From Candidatus Rokuibacteriota bacterium (GTDB lineage: Bacteria; Methylomirabilota; Methylomirabilia; Rokubacteriales; CSP1-6), in NCBI GenBank assembly GCA_003220495.1, contig QHSP01000018.1:59413-123412 (forward strand): a stretch of DNA of 64,000 bases, read 5' to 3'. Shown here one piece after another: positions 1 through 7,031 of the stretch. Below the pieces are notes generated by a model. It was not told where the DNA came from, ran no database searches, and was given only the letters and a program-made list of their open reading frames with translations. How positions within the stretch are numbered: position 1 is the stretch's first letter; each line of letters begins with the position of its first letter. Made by a program: the position numbers and the translations under genes.

Positions 1-39
1 GAGGCCAAGGCCGAGCGAGAGAAGGCCGAGAAGCACTAG
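1..39 (+). CDS. C-terminal end of an upstream gene (partial)
   Basis: Frame 1 is open from the window edge and ends at TAG 37-39. The last 12 residues read EAKAEREKAEKH, a charged Lys/Glu/Ala-rich tail. Nothing more can be said about its function. It lies on the same strand as the sulfur genes that follow. Confidence 0.5.
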   Translation, partial: EAKAEREKAEKH

Positions 40-41
40 GG

Positions 42-59
42 CGTCGGACCTCTCCGACG
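42..59. terminator. Perfect 7-bp hairpin after the partial upstream gene
   Basis: CGTCGGA (42-48) and TCCGACG (53-59) are perfect inverted complements around a 4-nt CCTC loop. The hairpin starts 3 nt after the upstream stop codon and 14 nt before the next ATG. There is no T-run, so it is a weak candidate for an intrinsic terminator. It could equally be a 5' leader structure of the next gene. Confidence 0.35.
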
Positions 60-73
60 TAGAATAGGCGGCG

Positions 74-1477
74 ATGATCTTCCAACAAATTCTCAACGAG
101 GAATCGGGCTGCCTCTCCTATCTGATCGGCTGTACCGAGGCCGGGCGGGCCCTCGTGGTCGACCCCGGCCGTGACCGTGTCCCCGAGTACCTCCGCCTCG
201 CCGCCAAGAAGGGCCTCACGATCAGCCACATCCTCGAGACGCACACGCACGCCGACCACATCTCGGGCAATCGTGATCTGGCCGAAGCCGTGCGGGCGCC
301 GATCCTCGTTCATCGGACTGCCGGCGTGGCCTTCGAGCACCAGGACGTGAGCGATGGCGACGAGCTCTTGATCGGGACCGTGCGCTTCAAGATCGCGCAC
401 ACGCCCGGCCACACGCCCGACTCGATCAGCCTGATGGTGTCGGACCTGTCCCGCGGCGAGGCCCCGTGGTTCGTCCTGACGGGCGACTTGCTGTTCGTCG
501 GCTCGGTCGGCCGCCCCGATCTCGGCGGCGCCCGCGCGGCGGAAGACGCGTGGGAGAGCCTGCAGCGGGTGCTGCTGCCACTCGACGACAGCGTCGAGGT
601 CTATCCGGCCCACGGCGCCGGCTCGGCGTGCGGGCGCGCGATGTCGGCGAAGTCGGGCTCGACGATCGGCTTCGAGCGCCGCTTCAACCCCGCGCTCCAG
701 ATTCGCGACCGGCAGGCGTTCGTCGACTTCCTGATGCGCGACCTGCCGCCCAAGCCTCCATCGTTCGAGAAGATCGTCGGCAAGAACAAGGGGCTGATCT
801 CGCTCGTCGCGGCCAAGCCGCGGCCCTTCACCGCGCGCGAGGCGTGGGACGCGGTGCAGCGCGGCGCCATCGTCCTGGACCTGCGCGATCCCGGGACCTA
901 CGGCGAGATGCACATCGCGGGCGCCGTCAACGTGTGGATCGAGAGCCCGCAGTTCGCCGAGCGCGTCGCGGGCATGGTGCCGGGCGGCGCGCCGCTCCTC
1001 TTGCTGGCGCAGGGCCCGTCCGATCTCGACCGCGCCGTGCAGGCGCTCGCGCGCGTCGGCGTCGACGAGATCAGCGGCTTCCTGCAGTGGGGCATGATCG
1101 AGTGGCGCAGCGAGGGCTTCCCGATCGAGACGGTGCCACAGATCACGGCGTCCGAGCTCGCCGAGTGGCTCGAGCAGGGACGCGACGTGGCCGTGATCGA
1201 CGTGCGCGAATACTCCGAGTGGATCGACGGCCACATCGACGGCGCGATCCACCTGCCGATGCTGGAGGCGGCGGCGCGGCGCGCCGAAGTGCCGGCTAAC
1301 CAGCCCAAGGCGGTGCTCTGCGCCGGCGGCCTGCGCTCGAGCACGGCGATCAGCGCGCTCAAGCGCCACGGCCTGCAGGGCTGGTACAACGTCACCGGAG
1401 GGATGACGGCGTGGAAGCGCTTCGGCTATCCCGTCGTGCGCTCCTCGTCGGATTCGGGCGCCTCGCCTCGCGCGTGA
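74..1477 (+). CDS. MBL-fold hydrolase with two rhodanese domains (persulfide dioxygenase-like)
   Basis: This is a 467-aa soluble protein. The N-terminal metallo-beta-lactamase fold (about 1-240) carries the metal motif HTHADH at 57-62, then HTPGH and the later Asp and His of the glyoxalase-II/ETHE1 group. Two rhodanese modules follow, at about 255-350 and 365-460. The second has a Cys at 416 in the loop LCAGGLRSS. The first has Ala-Gln-Gly where the Cys would be and is probably structural. ETHE1/Blh-type enzymes oxidise glutathione persulfide to sulfite, and fused rhodaneses handle the sulfane sulfur. The sulfide dehydrogenase and sulfite-dehydrogenase-like genes downstream fit that role. The exact substrate is inferred. 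Confidence 0.85.
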   Translation: MIFQQILNEESGCLSYLIGCTEAGRALVVDPGRDRVPEYLRLAAKKGLTISHILETHTHADHISGNRDLAEAVRAPILVHRTAGVAFEHQDVSDGDELLIGTVRFKIAHTPGHTPDSISLMVSDLSRGEAPWFVLTGDLLFVGSVGRPDLGGARAAEDAWESLQRVLLPLDDSVEVYPAHGAGSACGRAMSAKSGSTIGFERRFNPALQIRDRQAFVDFLMRDLPPKPPSFEKIVGKNKGLISLVAAKPRPFTAREAWDAVQRGAIVLDLRDPGTYGEMHIAGAVNVWIESPQFAERVAGMVPGGAPLLLLAQGPSDLDRAVQALARVGVDEISGFLQWGMIEWRSEGFPIETVPQITASELAEWLEQGRDVAVIDVREYSEWIDGHIDGAIHLPMLEAAARRAEVPANQPKAVLCAGGLRSSTAISALKRHGLQGWYNVTGGMTAWKRFGYPVVRSSSDSGASPRA

Positions 1478-1484
1478 CGATCTA

Positions 1485-2651
1485 GTGCCGAGCTCGCTCG
1501 CTCCGCTGTACGCGGCGGTGTTCGCGCGCCCGTGGCTGGTGTGGGGCTCCGCGGTCCTGGTCGCCACCCTGAACGTCTTCCTCTTTGCCTTCGATCGTCC
1601 GTGGACCGCCTCGGACGGGCTGCGCAACTGGGGCGACTGGGCGCTGACTGGTGTCGGCCTCGTCCGTCGCCCCGACCTCTTGCCGCCCTGGCTCTACTCG
1701 GGCTCCCTGTTGAACATCGGCGTGGTCGTCGGCGGAACGATCGCGGCGCTCCTGTCGCGGGAGTTCGCGATCCGCGTGCCGGTGCCTGCCGAGCTCGCCA
1801 AGGGCGGCGCCGGCGGGCTCTTGATGGGCGTCGGCGCCGTGCTCGCCTTCGGGTGCAACATCGGCGGGTTCTTCTCGGCGACGAGCGCGCTCTCGCTGTC
1901 GGGCCTCGGGATGATGCTCGGGCTCGGGGCCGGCGCGTTCATCGGCATCCGCTACCTGATCTGGGAGGCGGCACACCGGCCACACTGGTCGCGGGGCGGC
2001 GGCCGCATCTATCTCCAGGCCGAGGGCCCGGGGGCCGCGGGCCACGCATGGGCCGGCGCGATCGTCGCCGGTCTGGTCGTGGCGGCGCTGTTTCTCTACA
2101 CGCGCGCGGGCTACGGCCCGCAGGGCGTCTTTCTGCTCTTCGGCGCCGCGTTCGGCGTGGTCTTTCAGCGATCCCGGTTCTGTCTGGTGCGCGCCTTTCG
2201 TGAGCCGTTCATGACCGGCGATGCCGAGCACACGCGGGCCGCGGCGCTGGCGCTCGTCGTGTCGACGCTCGGCTTCGCGATCTTGAAGTTCACCGACCTC
2301 AAGGACAAGAGCGAGTGGGTGTTTCCGGCGGCAGGGTTCGGCTCGCTCGCCGGCGGTCTGGCCTTCGGCGTCGGGATGACGCTCGCGGGCGGCTGCGGAG
2401 CGGGCTCGCTCTGGCGCGCCGGCGAGGGCCAGGTGAAGCTCTGGGCGGCCGTCGCGTGCTTCGCCGTGGGCGTGTCACTCGCGCGGCTCGGCGCGGCCCA
2501 GACGGGGCTTCTGCAGAAGCTCGGCGCGGCGATCTTCTTGCCCGCGTGGCTCGGTTGGGGCGGCGCCATCGCGTTGATCGTCGCGATTGCGCTCGCGTGG
2601 GCTATGCTGTCGACCTGGAACGAGGAAACGCACACGTTCAGCGTCGTCTAG
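1485..2651 (+). CDS. YeeE/YedE family sulfur (thiosulfate) transporter
   Basis: This 388-aa, highly hydrophobic inner-membrane protein starts at GTG 1485, 8 nt after the previous stop. It is a duplicated YeeE/YedE domain with three conserved Cys motifs: GCNIGGFFSA (C124), RSRFCLVRAFREPF (C233) and AGGCGAGSLWR (C304). In characterised YeeE proteins the conserved cysteines relay thiosulfate through the membrane. The gene sits between persulfide-dioxygenase-like and sulfide dehydrogenase genes, so import or shuttling of a reduced sulfur species is a fair inference. The precise ligand cannot be read from sequence. Confidence 0.88.
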   Translation: MPSSLAPLYAAVFARPWLVWGSAVLVATLNVFLFAFDRPWTASDGLRNWGDWALTGVGLVRRPDLLPPWLYSGSLLNIGVVVGGTIAALLSREFAIRVPVPAELAKGGAGGLLMGVGAVLAFGCNIGGFFSATSALSLSGLGMMLGLGAGAFIGIRYLIWEAAHRPHWSRGGGRIYLQAEGPGAAGHAWAGAIVAGLVVAALFLYTRAGYGPQGVFLLFGAAFGVVFQRSRFCLVRAFREPFMTGDAEHTRAAALALVVSTLGFAILKFTDLKDKSEWVFPAAGFGSLAGGLAFGVGMTLAGGCGAGSLWRAGEGQVKLWAAVACFAVGVSLARLGAAQTGLLQKLGAAIFLPAWLGWGGAIALIVAIALAWAMLSTWNEETHTFSVV

Positions 2652-2684
2652 GCGCGGCGCGGAACGCAGTCAGTGGAGGGCGGG

Positions 2685-3941
2685 ATGAAGGAGTCGACGC
2701 GCAGGGAGTTCCTTCGAGCGTCGTCCTGGGCCGGGCTCGGGCTCCTCGGCGCGGGCTGCGCGCCCAAGGTCTCGGACTTCGCGCAGAAGCCCGGGCGCCG
2801 CGTCGTCGTCATCGGCGGCGGATGGGGCGGCGCCACGGCGGCCAAGTACGTGCGCCTGGCCGATCCGTCGATCGAGGTCGTCCTGCTCGAGCCGACCAGG
2901 GAATTCGTCTCGTGTCCGTTCTCGAACCTCGTGCTCAGCGGCCAGCGCACGATCGAGAACCTGACCTTCAACTACGATGGCCTCCGCGCCCGCGGCGTCC
3001 GGGTCTTGCACGAGACGGCCACGATGATCGAGCCCGATGCCAGACGCGTTCGAGTCGGGACCGATGCCCTGCCGTACGACCGGCTCATCGTCTCGCCCGG
3101 GGTCGAGTTCCAGTGGGATCAAGTCGAGGGGCTCGCGGCCGCGCAGGATCGCGTGCTCCACGCCTGGAAGGCGGGCCCGCAGACCGTCGAGCTGGCCCGG
3201 CAGCTCCAGGCGATGCCGGACGGCGGCGTGTTCGTCCTGACGATCCCGCCGGCCGCCTATCGCTGCCCGCCCGGTCCGTACGAGCGGACGTGTCAGGTCG
3301 CGTGGTATCTGAAGACCAACAAGCCGAAGGCGAAGCTGATCGTCCTCGACGCGAACCCCAACATCATCTCGAAGACCGGGCTGTTCCGCGCCGCGTGGGC
3401 CAACTACCCGAACATCGAGTACCGCGGCTCGAACAAGGTCGTGAAGGTCGATCCGGGCGCGCGCGAGGTGACGACGGAGCTCGGCGACAAGGTGAAGTAC
3501 GACGTGCTCAACCTGATCCCGCCGCAGCGCGCGGGGACGATCGCGGTCACGGCGGATCTGGTCGGCGCGGACAAGCGCTGGTGCGAGGTCAACCACCTGA
3601 CGTACGAGTCGGTGAAGCACAAGAACATCCACGTGATCGGCGACTCGACGATCGGGCTGCCGGTGCCGAAGTCGGGCAACATCGCCAACGCGATGGGGAA
3701 GATCTGCGCGGTGGCGGTCACGCGCCTGCTCAACGACAAGCCCGTTCCGACGATGGCGCCGGGCAACACCTGCTACAGCTGGGTCAGCGACCGGGAAGCG
3801 ATCGCGGTCGTCAACAGCTACAAGATCGAGGCCGGCAAGGTCGTCCAGATCGAGCAGAAGCTTACGCCGGGCCAGTCGGAGGCGTGGGCGCAGAACGCGA
3901 TCGGGTGGGCCAACAGCATCTGGCAAGACATGCTCGGGTAG
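2685..3941 (+). CDS. fccB: Flavocytochrome c sulfide dehydrogenase, flavoprotein subunit
   Basis: The preferred start is ATG 2685, preceded by GGAGGG at 2675-2680; an in-frame GTG lies 12 nt upstream. The 418-aa product begins with a twin-arginine signal (TRREFLR) running into LLGAGC, so export by Tat is expected. An FAD Rossmann motif follows (VVVIGGGWGGATAA, about 40-53). SCPFSN (C77) matches the flavin-linked Cys of FccB. YRCPPGPYERTC and GNTCYSW carry the redox cysteines of the C-terminal FCSD domain. The family oxidises sulfide in the periplasm and passes electrons to a cytochrome c partner, encoded next (3978). The downstream gene makes a pyridine-nucleotide role unlikely. Confidence 0.92.
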   Translation: MKESTRREFLRASSWAGLGLLGAGCAPKVSDFAQKPGRRVVVIGGGWGGATAAKYVRLADPSIEVVLLEPTREFVSCPFSNLVLSGQRTIENLTFNYDGLRARGVRVLHETATMIEPDARRVRVGTDALPYDRLIVSPGVEFQWDQVEGLAAAQDRVLHAWKAGPQTVELARQLQAMPDGGVFVLTIPPAAYRCPPGPYERTCQVAWYLKTNKPKAKLIVLDANPNIISKTGLFRAAWANYPNIEYRGSNKVVKVDPGAREVTTELGDKVKYDVLNLIPPQRAGTIAVTADLVGADKRWCEVNHLTYESVKHKNIHVIGDSTIGLPVPKSGNIANAMGKICAVAVTRLLNDKPVPTMAPGNTCYSWVSDREAIAVVNSYKIEAGKVVQIEQKLTPGQSEAWAQNAIGWANSIWQDMLG

Positions 3942-3977
3942 CAGACGAATGATAAAGGTCCATCTGCTCGAAAGGAC

Positions 3978-4580
3978 ATGATGACGATGCGCGTCTTCAC
4001 GGTTCTGCTGCTCGTGCTGCTGGTGCTCGTTGTGGCCGGGCCGGCGGTGGCCGGGCCGCTCGACATGCCCGGCGCGTCGCAGGCGCTCGTCTGCAGCGCG
4101 TGCCACGGCTTTGCCGGCGAGAGCCGGTCGAACACGATGCCGATCCTGGCGGGCATCGCGCCCTGGTACTTCAAGAAGGCGATCCAGGACTACGCAGCCG
4201 GCAAGCGGACGTCGCCCGAGATGGAGCCGTACGCCAAGATGGTGCTGCAGTCGGGCGTCGACGACATCGCCGCGTACTTCGCGGCTCAGGCGCGTACGGC
4301 GTCGCCCGTCAAGCTCGATCCCGCGGCCGTCGAGCGTGGGCGGGCCGCGGCCGTCCAGTGCACGCTCTGTCACGGCGTCTCGGGCAAGGGAGATCCCGCC
4401 AAAGGCGTTCCCGATCTCACGGGCCAGCCGCCCGGATATCTCCGGAGCCAGATGCTCCTCTTCAAGGCCGACCGGCGGAGCCCGGGTGACGAGCAGCTCA
4501 AGGCCGTGAAGGCGCTGATGCGGACGATTCCCGACGAGCAGCTCGCCGACCTGGCGGCATACTGGTCGAGCGTCAGGTAG
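3978..4580 (+). CDS. fccA: Di-heme cytochrome c, FccA-like partner of the sulfide dehydrogenase
   Basis: The 200-aa protein has a hydrophobic signal peptide and two heme c sites, CSACH (39-43) and CTLCH (128-132), giving two class I cytochrome c folds. This is the architecture of diheme FccA and of cytochrome c4. Three in-frame ATGs (3978, 3981, 3987) follow AAAGGA at 3971-3976. The later ones give better ribosome spacing and still leave a full signal peptide. It lies directly after fccB and is the likely electron acceptor in a periplasmic FCSD complex. Confidence 0.85.
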   Translation: MMTMRVFTVLLLVLLVLVVAGPAVAGPLDMPGASQALVCSACHGFAGESRSNTMPILAGIAPWYFKKAIQDYAAGKRTSPEMEPYAKMVLQSGVDDIAAYFAAQARTASPVKLDPAAVERGRAAAVQCTLCHGVSGKGDPAKGVPDLTGQPPGYLRSQMLLFKADRRSPGDEQLKAVKALMRTIPDEQLADLAAYWSSVR

Positions 4581-4674
4581 CGGCGCTGATCGCGCGGGCG
4601 GAGTGCAGTGCGCGCTGCAGGCCGTCGCGGGGCTGGGGCCCCGCCGGCCGAGGCGCGCTTATCATTGGCGACGC

Positions 4675-5472
4675 GTGACGGCCCCGCTTGCCATCACCCT
4701 CGTCGGCATTGGGTTCCTCGGCGCCTTCTTCGCCGGGTTCCTGGGAATCGGCGGCGCGCTCGTCATGTTCCCGTTGCTCCTCTACGTGCCCCCGCTACTC
4801 GGAGTCGGCCGGCTCGAGGTACGGGACGTCGTCGGCATCACGATGGCGCTCGTGTTCGTCAGCGCGCTGTCCGGCTTCCTCGCCCACCGAAGGTACGGCG
4901 TGGTGAATCGCCAGCTCACCGTTCTGGGCGGCATTGCCGGCACCATCGGCTCCTTCGCGGGCGCCCTGGTGTCCAGATGGACAGACGACCGCTGGCTCCT
5001 CGCCGTCTTCGCCGTCATGGCGACGGCCGGGGCGATCTTGATCTTGATACCCGGCGGCGAGAACGATCCGATAAGCGGGCGCGATGCGCTGCAATTCAGC
5101 CCGCTACGGATCGTGCTCGTCGCCGGCGGCGTCGGCGTCGCGGCGGGCTTCGTGGGCGCCGGGGGCGCGTTCTTGCTGGTGCCGCTCCTCGTCGTCGTGG
5201 TCAGGGTGCCGGTCCGAGTCACCATCGCCAGCTCGCTCGGCATCACCTCGATGACGGCGGTCGCTGGCTTCGTCGGCAAGCTGGTCACGCACCAGATCCC
5301 GTTCGTGGCGGCGCTCACCGTGGCCGTGGCGGCGATTCCGGGGGCCCGGCTCGGCGCGGCCGTGAGCCACCGGGTCAGCAGCCGACACCTCAAGCGAGCG
5401 CTGGCGATCACGATCGTGCTGGCGGCGGCACGGGTGTGGTGGGACGTGATCCAGATGCTGGCGCGGGGCTGA
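4675..5472 (+). CDS. TauE/SafE family anion exporter
   Basis: The best start is GTG 4675 (265 aa); earlier in-frame codons give an unlikely Arg-rich extension. The protein has about 7-8 membrane segments. Its two repeats begin FAGFLGIGGALVMFPLLL and GFVGAGGAFLLVPLL, the glycine-rich signature of TauE/SafE (formerly DUF81). Members export sulfite or sulfonate-derived anions. Between sulfide dehydrogenase and sulfite-dehydrogenase-like genes, sulfite or sulfate export is the reasonable guess. It is translated just ahead of the next gene, whose GTG starts 2 nt after this stop. Confidence 0.85.
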   Translation: MTAPLAITLVGIGFLGAFFAGFLGIGGALVMFPLLLYVPPLLGVGRLEVRDVVGITMALVFVSALSGFLAHRRYGVVNRQLTVLGGIAGTIGSFAGALVSRWTDDRWLLAVFAVMATAGAILILIPGGENDPISGRDALQFSPLRIVLVAGGVGVAAGFVGAGGAFLLVPLLVVVVRVPVRVTIASSLGITSMTAVAGFVGKLVTHQIPFVAALTVAVAAIPGARLGAAVSHRVSSRHLKRALAITIVLAAARVWWDVIQMLARG

Positions 5473-5473
5473 C

Positions 5474-7024
5474 GTGCGCTACGGCTTCGTGATCGACCAG
5501 CGCCGGTGCATCGGCTGCCACGCCTGCACAGTCGCCTGCAAAGAGGAAAACCGGGTCCCGCTCGGCGCCTTTCGCACCTGGGTGAAGTACATCGAGCGCG
5601 GCGCCTTCCCGAACACCCGCCGCTATTTCTCCGTGCTCCGGTGCAACCACTGCGACGCGGCGCCCTGCGTCACCATTTGCCCGACCGTCGCGCTCTACCG
5701 TCGGGACGACGGGATCGTCGACTTCGACGGCCGCCGCTGCATCGGCTGCAAGTCGTGCATGCAAGCCTGTCCCTACGATGCGCTCTACATCGATCCGGAG
5801 ACGTCGACGGCGGCGAAGTGCAACTATTGCGCGCATCGGGTCGAGGTCGGCCTCGAGCCCGCTTGCGTCATCGTGTGCCCCGAGCGCGCGATCATCGCCG
5901 GCGATCTCGACGACCCCGCCTCACAAATCGCCACGATCGTGGCGCGCGAGCCCGTGCAGGTGAGGAAGGCAGAGCAGGGCACGCGGCCGAAGGTCTTCTA
6001 CGTCGGCGCCGACGCCGCCTCGCTCATCCCCCAGCTCCAGTCCCCGTCGGAGCGCTATCTCTGGGCCGAGCGGCCGCGTGACGAAGTCGATCTGATGAAG
6101 ATGGTCGCCGCCGTCCAGGAGACGGGGCGCGGCGCCGCGGACGCCGCGCTCAGCCGTCCGGTCTACGATGCGCCCCACGCGGTACGGCCCTGGGGCTGGA
6201 AGGTTTCCGCGTATCTGTGGACGAAGTCGATCTCGGCGGGCGCGCTGCTCGTCGCGGCCTTCGCCGGCTCCGAATCCTGGGGAGGCCTCTTCAACGGCGT
6301 GGCGCCGGCGCTCAGTCTCCTGTTCCTGGCGATCACGACGGCCTTGCTGGTCCTGGATCTCAAGCGCCCAGAGCGCTTCGCCTACATCTTGCTGAAGCCG
6401 AACTGGCGGTCGTGGCTCGTGTGGGGCGCCTGGATCTTGATGGCGTTCGGCGCCGCCGGTGCCGCGTGGCTCGTGGCGGGTGCGACGGGTCGATCGGACC
6501 TGCTGCAGCTGGCGCTCGTTCCGTCGATGCTCCTGGCTCTCGCGACCGCGGGCTACAGCGCGTTCCTGTTCGGCCAGGCCGAGGGACGCGACTTCTGGCA
6601 GAGCCCGCTCGTGCTTCCTCATCTGATCGTCGCGGCCGTGCTGGCCGGCGCCGCCGCGTTGTCGATCGCCGCCGCGGCGACGCCGCTCCAGAGCGCTGAG
6701 GCGGACCCGAGCGCGACCCTGTGGCCGCTCTTGTTCCTGTCGCTGGTCGCTCACGGCTTTCTGGTCGGGCTCGAGGTGTTCAATCGGCACGCTGTCCACG
6801 ATGCGACCTTGGCGGCACGGCTGATCCGCCGAGGACCGTATCGCGCCCGCTTCTGGGGCGGCGTGATGCTCGGCGGCGTGTTCCTGCCGATGGTGCTGAT
6901 GATTGCCGGCGCCGCGGTGGACTCGACCGCGCTGAGCGTGCTCGGCGCCGTCCTGGCGCTGGCCGGCCTCTGGCTCTGGGAGGATTTGTGGGTGAGGGCC
7001 GGGCAGTCGGTTCCGCTGAGCTAG
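5474..7024 (+). CDS. Fused four-cluster ferredoxin / NrfD-DmsC-type membrane subunit (SoeB-SoeC-like)
   Basis: The 516-aa protein joins two normally separate subunits. Residues 1-140 hold sixteen Cys in four groups: C12/15/18/22, C57/60/65/69, C89/92/95/99 and C116/119/131/135. They match the four [4Fe-4S] sites of PsrB/DmsB/SoeB-type electron-transfer subunits. From about residue 220 there are roughly eight hydrophobic helices of the DmsC/NrfD class, which exchange electrons with quinone. The molybdoenzyme gene starts 8 nt downstream, so this is the electron-transfer and membrane-anchor part of a three-module complex made from two genes. The lack of a signal peptide places the FeS part in the cytoplasm, as in SoeABC. 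Confidence 0.88.
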   Translation: MRYGFVIDQRRCIGCHACTVACKEENRVPLGAFRTWVKYIERGAFPNTRRYFSVLRCNHCDAAPCVTICPTVALYRRDDGIVDFDGRRCIGCKSCMQACPYDALYIDPETSTAAKCNYCAHRVEVGLEPACVIVCPERAIIAGDLDDPASQIATIVAREPVQVRKAEQGTRPKVFYVGADAASLIPQLQSPSERYLWAERPRDEVDLMKMVAAVQETGRGAADAALSRPVYDAPHAVRPWGWKVSAYLWTKSISAGALLVAAFAGSESWGGLFNGVAPALSLLFLAITTALLVLDLKRPERFAYILLKPNWRSWLVWGAWILMAFGAAGAAWLVAGATGRSDLLQLALVPSMLLALATAGYSAFLFGQAEGRDFWQSPLVLPHLIVAAVLAGAAALSIAAAATPLQSAEADPSATLWPLLFLSLVAHGFLVGLEVFNRHAVHDATLAARLIRRGPYRARFWGGVMLGGVFLPMVLMIAGAAVDSTALSVLGAVLALAGLWLWEDLWVRAGQSVPLS

Positions 7025-7031
7025 GACTTCC

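Noticed and set aside
2315..3952. A 545-codon plus-strand frame overlapping fccB
   Set aside because: Out-of-frame shadow of fccB, which has the ribosome site, signal peptide and cofactor motifs.
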